In this document: positions 46,001 to 57,312 of the stretch, piece after piece | Layout of the letters: each line of letters begins with the position of its first letter | Position numbering within the stretch: position 1 is the stretch's first letter | Assembly: GCA_030295235.1 (NCBI GenBank) | Contig: AP026135.1 | Location: 1,102,001-1,166,000, forward strand | Direction of reading: 5' to 3' | From: Fistulifera solaris | Taxonomy: Eukaryota > Bacillariophyta > Bacillariophyceae > Naviculales > Stauroneidaceae | Length of the DNA: 64,000 nt | Notes under the pieces: generated by a model | What the model was told of the DNA's origin: nothing | What the model saw: the letters and a program-made list of their open reading frames with translations, nothing else | The model's database searches: none | Position numbers and translations under genes: made by a program

Positions 46001-47021
46001 ATGAGATCTACTATCATGCTACGAACATCACGATTGTCGCGATCACTACGATTGCGTCCCTTTTCCAATGCAAACGACAAGAATCCCTCACAACAACACG
46101 CCATGTTCCGAGAACAAATGGAAGAACTGAAACAAGAACGAGAAGCTCTGTATGGATTTACGGATCAGGAACAGAAAGCATGGGGAAATGCCAAGAACAG
46201 CCATCGTCATTCGGATGATTTTCTGCAGCAAATCGAACAAGCTCGAATGGAAGCACAGATGGTCGTGATGCCGTCCTGGAGTCATTCCGAAGATCACGGT
46301 CATACCAACCATAGTCACGGTCACAACCATCATCATCGTCATCATCATCATCATGGCCATCATGGCCATCAAGATCATCACAATAACAATCAACAACAAT
46401 CTTCAGAGGACGATGCCAATCTACAGGGCTACCGATTGATGCCTCCCGTCGAACAGCCAATCCCCGAAGAATTGAACAACGACACTTTGCCTCCACTATT
46501 TACACACTTATCACCCGACGGATCGACCGTGCAAATGGTGCATGTGGGCGACAAAGCTGTGACGGCACGTCGCGCCGTCGCACAAACGACGATTGTCTTT
46601 CCACCAGAAATTGTGCAACACGGATTCACGTCGAAAAAGGTCCCATTTTCGAAACAGCGATTCTGGCGGGAATTATGGCGGCCAAGTAAGTTCTGAACAA
46701 GTGAATTGCTGTGACTGTTCGAAGGAGTGTGACTTACTTCCATTTATCAACAGAAAGACCAGTGACTTGATTCCTCTCTGTCATCCGCTACCACTCGAAC
46801 AAGTGAATGTCGGCATTCAAATGCCTGACGCCAATACGGCAGTCGTGACGTGCGAATGCCACGTGACACACAAGACGGGAGTGGAAATGGAAGCCATGGT
46901 GGGCGCCAGTGTTGCCGCGTTGACCGTGTACGACATGGTCAAGGCCATTTCGCACAATGTGGTGGTAAAGGAAACGAAATTGTTGCACAAGTCGGGTGGT
47001 AAGCGGCATGTGGATGAATGA
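46001..47021 (+). CDS. moaC: cyclic pyranopterin monophosphate synthase (MoaC/MOCS1B) with His-rich insert
   Basis: Early molybdenum-cofactor enzyme that forms cyclic pyranopterin monophosphate after MoaA. From the ATG at 46001 the first 25 residues are Arg/Ser-rich without acids (LRTSRLSRSLRLRPFSNA), a likely mitochondrial leader, the expected site. About residues 90-130 are a His-rich tract (46270-46390). The MoaC domain starts LTHLSPDGSTVQMVHVGDKAVTARRAVA, then GPIFETAILAGIMAAK, and continues KTSDLIPLCHPLPLEQV, VTHKTGVEMEAMVGASVAALTVYDMVKA and a C-terminal KSGGKR. A 68-bp GT-AG intron (46686-46753) restores AAK-KTSDLIP. The frame is interrupted at the A5 run 46634-46638, where one A appears missing. 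Confidence 0.9.
46270..46390 (+). repeat. CAT-rich stretch coding a His-rich tract
   Basis: A degenerate CAT/CAC microsatellite read in the His frame inside the MoaC gene. It encodes clusters such as HSHGHNHHHRHHHHHGHHGH and is followed by an Asn/Gln run. Confidence 0.85.
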
Positions 47022-47159
47022 ATAAATAGTAAAGAGTGGAAGTTAAGCGATCAATATAGTTTAGATGAACAAACTCTCTAGAGACTTGGTTGACTATACT
47101 TGTACTAGGGCGCAAACATTGAGATCTTTCAAACCGCGCGGACGAGTGTGACAGGCGTG

Positions 47160-47288
47160 TCAATGTACAGTTTCTTTCTATATATATAGTCTATATATAG
47201 CGCCGGCACGCAACCCAGCCGGCGCAAAGGAGGGAGTTTTTCGAGGGCTCGTTTCTCATTTGATTTCATTCGTTTTCAAAATGATCGG
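47160..47288 (+). promoter_or_regulatory. TATA-rich putative core promoter
   Basis: TATATATATAGTCTATATATAG-like sequence at about 47178-47200, roughly 90-110 bp before the ATG at 47289. A GC-rich inverted pair (GCCGGC around 47203-47222) follows. It is probably the core promoter of the following gene, by position only. Confidence 0.35.
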
Positions 47289-48600
47289 ATGTGCACTCGA
47301 TCATTGCATCCTTTACTGTCGTTGATTCATCCTCGTTGCCATCCTTTTTCCTCTTCAATTCTTCCGTCTCATTATAATAGAATGACGCATACGATATCGC
47401 CGTTATCGATTCGTCAATGGCATGATAATGAGAAACATAATGAAGCCGAAAGTCTGCAATCGACAACGAAGAATGACAATCAGAGCTTGCCGCATCCGAG
47501 TAGTCAAACTCACGACAATAATGACGAAAGTGCTATAAAGCTTGAGCAGGCTTTTGATGTTGCTGCCGCACAGACGTTATTGCTACAACAAGTACTTCCT
47601 CTTTATGCGGAAATTGCGCAGACGTTCTCTTCCTCACACTCGACCTTACAAGCCAATCAGCTATCGAGGTTGTTGCAACAACTGCAACTTGTCGCCGATT
47701 CCTTGCAAATTCATTTAGCGCAAGCAATACGCAACAAAATACGATTGAATGGACGAAAATATCCCGTGGAACAAGCAAAAGTAAGTGCATCTAATAAACT
47801 TGTGCTTTTTGTTGGATTGAGACTACGTCGCATCACTCACTCGCTTTCAGGGCAAAATGTCAAAATACACCGAATACTCTCACATGACGGGTATTACAAA
47901 ACACGACGGTCAATCCACGACCGAGTTTCCCAATGTGTATACGGCACAAACGACAACACTCGTCGAATTGCAACAATTGCAATCCGAGATTCGAGACTTT
48001 GCCGCACAACGGGACTGGGATCCCTTTCACACGCCCCGTAACTTGTGTTTGGCGTTGGGCGGTGAATTGGGGGAGTTGGTGGAGCAACTGTTCTTCTTCG
48101 ATACCTTACAAGCGGATAAATTGTATCAAGAAGTCGCCGATGTCACCATTTATTTGCTCCGTTTGGCCGATGTGTGTCAGCTTTCGTTGTTGGCTGATAC
48201 AAGTAGTTCTGACAACGACCCTGATGTTAAGCTGGTTTTCAGGTTCTCCACCGAACTGCTGCCTGCTTCATCCACCAAGGATCATATCTTCCCCGTGGGC
48301 TTGATTCGCAACCACATTTTGCAATTGTGGATGCATTGGACTCGACGCGACAAGAAGAGCTTTTCTGAGACGCTCCAAACCATTTCCACTCACTTGGGAT
48401 ACTGTTGGAACACCACACTACCAACAACAAGCTGCGCCAACTCAGCGACAGCATGGCTGTCCCTGTTGTGTCTTTTGGGGGAGTTGTCGGATCAATTTCA
48501 ATTTTTGGGAGATGCCGAACAGCACCTGCACAAACGCGAAGTCATTTGCAGTTATATCCAGCAAATGGTGCTCAAATTGAATGATAAAGACGAAGAATAA
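47289..48600 (+). CDS. dCTP-pyrophosphatase-like (MazG-fold) protein, duplicated arrangement
   Basis: A nucleotide-pool sanitising hydrolase of the dCTPP1/RS21-C6 type (all-alpha NTP-PPase). The exon-1 product starts with a leader-like segment and a helical region that ends NKIRLNGRKYPVEQAK. This is the motif that normally follows a MazG domain, so a first, divergent domain is likely. A 70-bp GT-AG intron (47781-47850) joins it to GKMSKYTEYSHMTGITKHDGQ. The second domain is clear: LQSEIRDFAAQRDWDPFHTPRNLCLALGGELGELVEQLFF, then EVADVTIYLLRLAD. It keeps the Glu/Asp set that binds Mg (ELGELVE and EVADV), though GGELGEL replaces the usual AEE. The leader (Arg/Ser/His-rich) may target an organelle. 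Compartment unproven. Confidence 0.8.
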
Positions 48601-48660
48601 AGAGTGTAAACAATAAATATTCTCCACGACGACTAATAGCTGACTAATAATATGTATGTA

Positions 48661-50373
48661 CTAGTTTGACGATAACTCATCGATAGCCCAATTCAAATAT
48701 GCTCTCAAATATCGTGCCGAGGCCAGTGGAAGATCGCGCGGTACACCTATCCGATCACGCAAGTATGCGAGACTGGAAATGACACCCTCCGTCTGTTGTG
48801 TAGGAATAGCCTTCTGCAATAAAATCTTCCAATGTGATGCTGGAATCTCTTCGTCGACGGCCGCCAGCACTTGGCAGACGACACGAAGAGCGACATCGAC
48901 GTAAGACACAATGCTATCATCCGAAGCCGCGTACGGATCCGCCAAAGGTGCTCCGAATGTCTTGCGTGGGTTTTTGGCGCCTTTCGGTCCTCCTCTTGCG
49001 GCGAAGACTGCCACTTTGCCGCCATTACCAGCCAATTTCCAAGCTGCCATCATTCGACAAGCCTTTCTCATCAACGCTGGATCGGCAGATTCGAAAGACC
49101 CGTCTGATCCAGCTTCAATCCCCATGGATTGCAACACACAAAGAGGCAAAGGTTGGCCCTTGTACAGCGGCTGCAGACTGTCATCATGCGGTAATGGCAA
49201 TCGTCCACTCGGCCCGCGACCCAAAATGTCTCGTGAAAATTGTTTTCGATCGTCTTCGAATCCACCATCATATCCAGGACCGTACTGTGGCGGAATATCC
49301 ATGACATGAGTGTAATAGTCACTCTTGAAGGCTAGATAATGTTCGCGCTTCTCAAACGCATCGATCCAAGCATTCAAACCATCGAGTCCCCACTTGGGAT
49401 CCCGTAGATTGAGTCCCTTCCAGTAAGCACAACTGGCTAGCATGCGTTCCACGTGCGAAACAAAGACAAAATCAATCATGGTAGGATAGTCGTGCTCATC
49501 AAAAACCACGGCCCTTTTGTTGAACACAATTCTTGGTCGACAATCCGTAAACAATCCATAAAGCCCTGCATCGAACTGGACATGCCATTCTGATTGCTAT
49601 TCTTTGCTCCACCCAACAAACCCGCGAACGGATTGCTTCCACCACTGAGCGCCGGACTCTCCGGTCGAAACACCAAGGTACACCACCAACTGAACAAATC
49701 TCGTTCCAATCGAGCAAGCATTTTGTATCGCGCCATTCCCTGTTCGGTGCTCGGCATCATGGCACGATATCCTTCTTCGGGTGGGAACCACTTATCGAGC
49801 AATTCCATAATCACTTGCGATTCGGTAATGATTTTTCCGTTGACTTCCATGGCGGGCAAAAGTCCTCCCGGAACTTTTTGCAAAAACGATGTCGGCTTGT
49901 CACCGTAACTGCGCATATTCACCAACGAGATTTGCACCGGGACTTGCTTTTCCTCGACCAGTAACATGAGTTTTTGACTGTTAATCAAGTGAATGAAGAG
50001 AAAATCACGACGTGAATCTGTCTGTATGTAGCTGGAGAAAGAAAATAGAATTCTCAAAAAAAGAACTCACCAGTAGGGACACCTTTGTGGAACACACAAA
50101 AGAGAAAATCATAAGAGCATTGAAAATCGACGCACAGAGGGTTAGTACTTTATTCACTCACCAACCCGCATGATCGCGATACAGAATGATTTGAGGATCT
50201 TCGTCGGAATCAAACGTTCGCAGCGTATTGTGCACGTGAGGAGACCCTTTCCCCTTCTTTCGTACCTCCAATTCGTTCGTCAATGCTTTCCCGACTGGAG
50301 TTGCATCCATTTGTCGCACTAAATCATCCCAAGAAGGCGAAGAAGAAGAAGAAGTAGTAGAAGTAGGAGTCAT
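48661..50373 (-). CDS. glutathione-S-transferase-like protein with CPYC active site on a microexon
   Basis: A thioredoxin-fold GST-like (DHAR/omega-type) protein of about 540 residues. The ATG at 50373 starts exon 1, ending DPQIILYRDHAG plus TG. A 12-nt microexon (50071-50082) and two GT-AG introns (50083-50161 and 49978-50070) produce W-CPYC-QKLMLLVEEKQVP, the GST/glutaredoxin active-site region. Further family features are the cis-Pro region VPGGLLPAMEVNG and ITESQVIMELLD. The C-terminal helical domain has YPTMIDFVFVSHVERMLASC and LNAWIDAFEKREHYLAFKSD. After it comes a diatom/plant-type extension of about 180 residues. One frame change sits at the A5 run 49501-49505 (missing base likely). 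The copia element lies about 290 bp upstream of the start. Confidence 0.85.
50071..50082 (-). other. 12-nt microexon encoding the CPYC motif
   Basis: Coding strand GTGTCCCTACTG, flanked by AG upstream (end of a 79-bp intron starting GTGAGT) and GT downstream (GTGAGT start of a 93-bp intron ending TTAACAG). Joining phases gives GGT-TGG-TGT-CCC-TAC-TGT-CAA, that is Gly-Trp-Cys-Pro-Tyr-Cys-Gln. Skipping it would stay in frame but remove the redox motif. Confidence 0.85.
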
Positions 50374-50660
50374 GATGGGCGTATCCGAGGCGGCAATGTG
50401 TGTCGACTTGTGAGAAAAAAGACGGTGACGTTACGGAAAGAAAACTGAATGCAGGTGTCGCGAGAAAACCGATGATGAGGCTCGATCTGGCTGCCTTGGC
50501 AACTTGTTTCATCATCGTTCGTCTCGTTTGAAATATTCAAGATTTAATACGTAGTAATTGAGGTTCGCAAATCTCCTTGTGTTCCCTGTTATTAGGAGTG
50601 CGTGAGAACGCGAGGACGACGATGGGAAATCAACACCAGAACCCGGATATTGTTTACTTA
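50374..50660. promoter_or_regulatory. upstream region of the GST-like gene
   Basis: 287 bp left between the GST-like ATG and the copia target site. It contains TACGTAGTA at 50548-50556, 175 bp from the ATG. The element insertion may have cut off more distal promoter parts. Confidence 0.4.
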
Positions 50661-50665
50661 CTATC

Positions 50666-51116
50666 TGTCACGGAAATGCGGATAGCGGGCAGACTACTAG
50701 GGACTCAGCCAATATGGCCGCACGACCTAATGCGAATTCCGATCCCCAAATCGGAAGCATCCGGAGTGTAACCTCTTGGGCGAGGCCCAAGGGTCTTTGC
50801 ACGATTTGGGTTGATCGTGAAGGCGTGAAAGGTTTGCAAGCAACGCGATACAAGAATGTTAGAGCCACATACGTGAGCTCAGAATTTCAAGATAAAACAA
50901 GACCTAGTCCGATGGCAGTGACATTCTCGGCGGAACCATCACCCAGTGAGATTCCACCTTGTTCATTTGTCGGATTTGTAAAGGCTTCATAATATTGTTG
51001 TTTGGAAAACTTTGACTGTTTATCGTCTTAGCCTACCAGATACTTCCTCTTCTGTTGTTGCGAAACGTAGCGACTTGGTTGACAGAATTTCTGTTTCTGT
51101 CCGTCGATACGTGAGA
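50666..51116 (+). repeat. 5' LTR of the copia element
   Basis: 451 bp, starting TGTCACGG and ending CGTGAGA. It includes an open frame of about 90 codons starting at 50714 that is repeated in the 3' LTR. Confidence 0.94.
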
Positions 51117-51130
51117 GGTTATGAGCCCAG
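51117..51130 (+). promoter_or_regulatory. putative primer-binding site, tRNA-Met anticodon region
   Basis: GGTTATGAGCCCAG directly abuts the 5' LTR. Its reverse complement, CTGGGCTCATAACC, matches the anticodon stem-loop of a tRNA-Met (CAT anticodon inside). This fits a half-tRNA priming mode as known for Drosophila copia. It rests on my recall of the tRNA loop, not on a search. Confidence 0.6.
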
Positions 51131-54100
51131 ATTTACACTATCTGGTACAGTCTTTGCAGTTGTTTGATACACGTGCCCTACTTACTCCCTTTTGTCGTCT
51201 TTCGTTATTCGCGATATGTCTTCCGATAGCGAAACTGATGACAGGAAACCTCCTCCGGTGACCGCCGGTACTCGACTCGCAGTTTCACCGAGCGCAAAAG
51301 TCGAAAAGGATGTTCAGGCCACTTTTTCCGAGCCCGTTCTCGCGCCAAAGTTCGGCCTTGTTCAAGGTTCTATCCCAGCTATTGGTGGTCCTCCGGATGC
51401 AAACTTTACTCGCGAGTGTTAACCTTGTGCCTGCGACGCCCTACTGCTTCCGAGATCCGAATCCTTATCGCGCTGAGAAAAGTTTTAAGGATCGCATCGC
51501 CGGTCTCGACCCCAAGTTCAGTCCTAATGCGAATGACTACCGCCTTGTTGAGCTCGCGGATGAAGCGTTCAACCATTGTATTACGCATGGTCTCGATACG
51601 CCGTTCTACATGAATGATCCTGCTGATCTCAGTCGTGTCATCGATCTCTTCGTGTACCATGGCAAGTTCACTTTCGACGAAGTCGCGAAGCATCTCGAAG
51701 ACATGATCAAGTCCGGTGTCTTTGATCAGTACATGATCAACTCGCTAAGCGATTCGGCTGCTTTTCTGCTCAACTCGTTGGAGCGCTCCTTCCAGCGCAC
51801 GATTCGTACTTCCTTGAGTTCCGGCCATGCGCGCTTTGGCCCTTTGGTTTGGATGAAAATCACCGAAGAAGTTCTTCCCAACGCATTTCGCCGTGTCTCA
51901 GAGCTCGGAGAGGAGTTCACGAAGCGCACGTTGGTTGAAACTCCCGGTGAGAATGTTGCTGCTTGGGCGAATGCGCAGATGGAGACTTTGCAGGAGTTGG
52001 AAGCTAATGACCAGCTCCCTCGCGACCACTTGATTATTTTGCAGCAGCAGCTGTGCAAATGTTCGGTCGGCGTTCGTGTTCACTGGCACACGAAGTTGGC
52101 ATCTCTCTCCGACTTTGTGCGTCTCTCTGCCGGAAAGTCGAAGGAAGTTGCTGAAAGGATGAGCGGTTATACAAACTATCGCCGCATTCTCCATGAAGCT
52201 AAAGATTTCTACAGCACCCTGAAGGACGATTGGGGACCGGCTAAAGGAGTTGCTACTGATGTTAGTGCTAATACTGCGGCTATCAAGAGTCTCAAAGCCG
52301 AGTTCAAGACCCTCAAGTCGAAATTCGAGTCGAACGGCACTAAAACTGCCTCCTCGAAGACCAAAGACAAGAAGGCGAACAAAGACAAGGCTGCTCCGAA
52401 GGCTAGCGGTGGTGATGGCGAAAAGAAAAGCGGTGGTTCGACCGAAACTCGTTGGACTCGCATCGCGCCGAAGGACGGCGAGCCCACCACCATGACCAAG
52501 TAACGGCAAGACTTTCTATTATTGCGCCAAGTGCAAGCGTTGGAACCAGACTCATGGAACCGACGAGCACAAGAGCAAAGAAGAGAAGCCCGCTGATGCC
52601 AAGCCCGCCGCTCCTGCCGCTAATGTTGCTCAAGCTTGGACGGCACCCTTGCAGTTCTGTTGGGGTTCCGACAGCGATTCGAATAGGAAATCGGCAGGGA
52701 AGGTGAACCTTCGATCGAGGTCCCTTCCTGAGCCTTTTGTCCATATTTATCGGTCGTTTATTGTTGGAGCTTTCGCCGAAGCATTTTATTCTTTGCTGGT
52801 TGATTGTGGAGTGCTTTTCTTGGTGGCGTCATTTCCGTGTTGCTGCGACCATCTCGAAGTGGTTGCGTGCCCAAAGTGCAGCTCATCGTCGCTCTCTTGG
52901 TCTTCGACGCGATTCACGCCTTTGCCCGAGCGTCTCATCTCTCTCCCGTGTCGTTTCATGGTGCTTTCTTCGATCATGACGAGCATGTGGCGAGTGACGC
53001 TTACGCTCGGCGCCCCCGGTGTTGTTTATGGAGTCAACTTGGTGCCCGCCTGGCATGGCTGCTACCAGTTTCATCCAAGTGATCGCAGCCGACGTTTGCG
53101 CCGACCTCCTGATCCTTCTTCATCTTCAAAAGATTCGTCTTGTCAGCATGGTGAGGATGGTGTTTTTCGGCGTCGCAAGCAAAATCGTTTTGTCGAAACT
53201 GCGAGAGGAGCAAACGTCGTCGAAGACTTCGAAGCGATTCCTCGTTGGGCCTTGGAGCTTCCGGATATGATTGACAGCAATGGCCATTTGTGTACCGAGT
53301 CTTTAGATTTATCGTGTCCGCCGAACGGGCATCCTAAGCCTTGGAACCTACTGGACGACTCTCTTCTGTTTTGCTATCCCACTGGGCATTTCTTTCCAGA
53401 GGGAGCTGCTAGTGAAAGTGAGACGATGTTGCTTCGGGAGGGAGATAATAGTGTAGACAACTCTAAAGCCTACTTTGCACCGTACGCGAAGCTGCCCCCG
53501 TCTATTTATGCCCTCCCTGCTTTGCATCAAGTGCATGTCGCTGGAAAGCCTACCATGGCGGATCTGTTTCCGGTTATTTGGGATACTGGAGCCACAGTTG
53601 CTGTTACTTTCGACCGTGCTGACTTCACGTCCTACACTCCGACTACTGGCGATAAAGTTTTGTCTGGCTTTGCTGCAGGTTCTTCGATTGCCGGCACGGG
53701 CACTCTTGAGTGGACTGTTACTCTGTCCAACGGCAAGGGCTTTACTTTTCGGGTCCCTGGATTACATGTGCCCGATGCCAATGTCCGACTCTTCAGCCCA
53801 CAGTCCTACTGTCAATTGGTGAAGGCGCAACGAAACGACGAACCGCGTTTTTCAGGCGACTCGAGCCTCATTCATGTCGATCTGTTGGACGGCCACTTTC
53901 TTGATATTGTTTACTCTCCGGAAAACAACTTGCCTACTCTGGAGATGTTCCGAAAACAATCTGTTGCTCTCAATGCTGCAAAGATTCGAAACTGTGTGAC
54001 CGCGGCTGAGAATCAAAACTTGAGTGAAGCACAGAAATTTCTTCTTCGCTTACATTTCCGATTTGTTCACCGAAGCATGAAAAATATTCAAGCCTTGCTC

Positions 54101-57100
54101 AAAACCGGCGCTCTCGGAAATTCTGCTGAAGTCAAAGCGGCGGCGCGTTGTGATATTCCCAAGTGCGCTGCTTGTATGTATGGAAAAGGAAAGCGCAAGT
54201 CGACTGGAGCGAAATTGACCGTCGATCGCCAATCCAAAGTTCTCTCGAAGGATATTTTAATTCCGGGCCAGAAGGTTTCAATGGATCACTTCTCTGTTTC
54301 AACGAGAGGTCGTCTCTACTCTGGTTTCGGTGGTACCAAGGATGATGAGAAGTTCAAAGGCGGTGTTATTTTTGTCGATCATGCAAGTGGCTTCGTGTAT
54401 GTCGTTCACGTTTTGAATTTTACTGCTGGCGAGGCTTTGCGCGCCAAGTTGGAGTTCGAAAGTGCAATGGCTAATCACGGCATCACGGTGGTCCAATATC
54501 ATACCGACAATGGCACGTTTACGGCGCAGGAGTTCGCAAAGCAAATTGATACGAACTACCAGTCGATGACTCTCAGTGGACCTGGTGCTCACCACCAAAA
54601 TGCTGTTGCTGAGCGCGCGATCGGAAGTATTATATCTCTCGCACGCACCACGATGCTACATGCTAAACTGCGTTGGCCGAAAGCGATTTCTTCGGATTTG
54701 TGGCCTCAGGGCGATCGATTATGTCGTTCAAAATTTCAACTACGGACCCGGGCGAAAATAATTCATCTCCGGCTGATATGATCTTCAGAACAACGACCGA
54801 TCGGAAAGTGTTTGCTGATATGCATGTATGGGGATCACCCGCTTATATTTTGAACCCTCAGTTGCAAGATGGGCACAAGATTCCGAAATTTGAACCTCGC
54901 TCGAGACGCGGCGTTTTCTTGGGTTTGTCAAAGCGGCATGCATCGAATGTTCCTGTCGTTCTGAACCTAGAAACAAACCGGATTTCCGCGCAGTTCCATG
55001 TTGTTGTTGATGATTGGTTTGCCACTGTTTCGAATGTTGTTAATGAGGATGATTCTGTCGATCCGGAGACTTGGGCCGACATCTTCGCATCATCTCGCTT
55101 TCAGGTATTTTTCGATGAGGATGATCCGATCGACTTGGATGATGAATGGTTGAGTCAAGATGAGTTGCATGTTCGAATTCAAGAGCGATCTCGCAAAATT
55201 CGAAGCGTCCAAGACACTGCTAGCCCTCCAGTTGATTTCGACAAAGTGCACCAGCGATTACGAACCGATGCCGAGCCTACAACTGAAAAGAGTTCAAACG
55301 AGCCTACATTGCAGAGGGAGCCAGAACAAAAGACAGTTACTACTCCTGTTAAATTATCTGAGCCTATTTCAAAGCCGGTTGAGCCGATTCCTGCTCCAAA
55401 GGTTGCTGTGGATGCCAAGCCTCCATCAAGTTCGCCGCGGAAGAAGACACCAGCGGTTCCTGCCGAACCTCGCCGATCCACTCGCGAGACGTGCTCCAAA
55501 GAGATTCAACGAATTTATTACAAACGTTGCTTCGGTTGTTCTTGCGCCGATTCCTCGCGAAACTTTCTCCTTTATTGCGTCGATTCATTCCGGCCTTGTT
55601 GCTTGTTGGGATTCGGAGATCGGCGAGTTTGATTTGCGCGACCCTGTTGCTTTCGCCGCTATGCAGCGTGCAAAGAAGCCAAAGAAAGGTTCCGATCCCG
55701 ACTATCCAATGTATCATCAAGCAATGTCGTCTGCCGAATATCGAGAATGGCAAGAGGCGATGGTGAAAGAAATTCGAATGTTGGAGATGATGGGGACGTG
55801 GAAGAAAATTCCGCGAGCTTCAGTACCTGCGAATAAGCGCGTGATAAAATCCACTTGGGCGTTTCGGCTTAAACGTTCACCGGATGGGACACCCACGAAG
55901 TACAAGGCGAGATTTTGCGTTCGTGGCGACATGGAGATAAAAGGAGTAGACTACTTCGAGTCCTACTCTCCTGTCGTACAGTGGTCCACAGTTCGGTTGC
56001 TGTTAATTATGTCCATCGTCCACGGAATGCATACCCGCCAAGTTGATTATGTCAATGCGTTCGCTCAAGCTCCTTTGCCACCTACTGAAGAGTGCTACAT
56101 CGAGATGCCTCAAGGATTTCACGACGATGGCGAAGATACTGTTTTGATGCTCCAAAAGACGCTTTACGGCAAGTCCGACAGTCCTCTCCGATTCTTCAAC
56201 TTATTGAAGGACACTTTGGAGAAGCATGGTTTCAAACAGTTGGTCGACATCGATGCTTGCCTGTTCGTGCACGAAAATTATTTGTTTGACTTATGTCGAT
56301 GATTGCCTTTGGTTCAGTCTCGATGAAAAGTGCATGGATGACATGATTGACACTATTGACAAGGTTTTAACTTTAACTGTGGAGTCGAAAGATGTTTCCG
56401 CGTTCTTGGGAATTCAGTTTACCCGTCGTGGAGATACTATCGAGTTGACCCAGAAAGGTCTCATTAAACGCTGTCATCGAAGCCACCGACATGGCTGATT
56501 GTAATTCTGCGACACGCCTGCTGAAAACAAGCCATTGGGAAAAGATTTGGCTGGTGCTGCGTTTGCCGAGTCTTGGAATTATGCTTCGGTTGTCGGAATG
56601 TTGCTCTACTTGTCGTCAAACTCTCGACCGGATATTGCATTTGCCGTCCATCAGTGCGCTCGTTTCACTCATTCGCCAAGACAAAGTCATGCTAAAGCGA
56701 TCAAGAGAATCGTCCGCTATTTAAAAGGAACGGCAGATCGTGGTTTGGTGATGCGTCCGACGAAAGAGTTGAAAATTGATTGTTTTGTTGATGCCGACTT
56801 TGCCGGATTGTGGGGTGCTGAAGATCCTGAAGATCCGATAAGTGTGAAGTCGCGTACTGGTTATATTTTGACGCTCGGCAATTGCCCCCTACTTTGGGTA
56901 TCGAAGCTACAGTCTGAAATCTCTCTAAGTACAATGGAGAGTGAATATGTCGCATTGAGTACCGCCATGCGCGATGTTTTGCCGATGCGAAGACTTGTTA
57001 CTGCTGTTGCTAAGGCTATTACTGGAGAAGACCAAGTCGAGAGCATTGCCCATTCGGATGTATTTGAAGACAATAATGGAGCTCACTCTTGCTACGATTC

Positions 57101-57312
57101 CGCGGATGACCCCTCGCTCGAAGCACTACGGCACGAAGTATCATTTCTTCCGACAACATGTTCAAAGTGGTGAATTGAAAATCAACAAGATTGACACTAA
57201 AGAACAGCTTGCAGATATCATGACGAAAGGAATGCCTAGGGAAACATTTACCTATCTTCGAGACAAGTTAATGGGTTGGGTTGAAAGTGGTCCCTCTTCG
57301 TCTGAGAGGGAG

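Noticed and set aside
47160-47230. Possible tRNA or structured RNA in the TATA/GC-rich stretch
   Set aside because: No cloverleaf, no T-loop or D-loop consensus; better explained as a core promoter.
50714-50992. 92-codon open frame in the 5' LTR of the copia element as a host gene
   Set aside because: Present in both LTRs, so it belongs to the element; there is no evidence of an independent gene.
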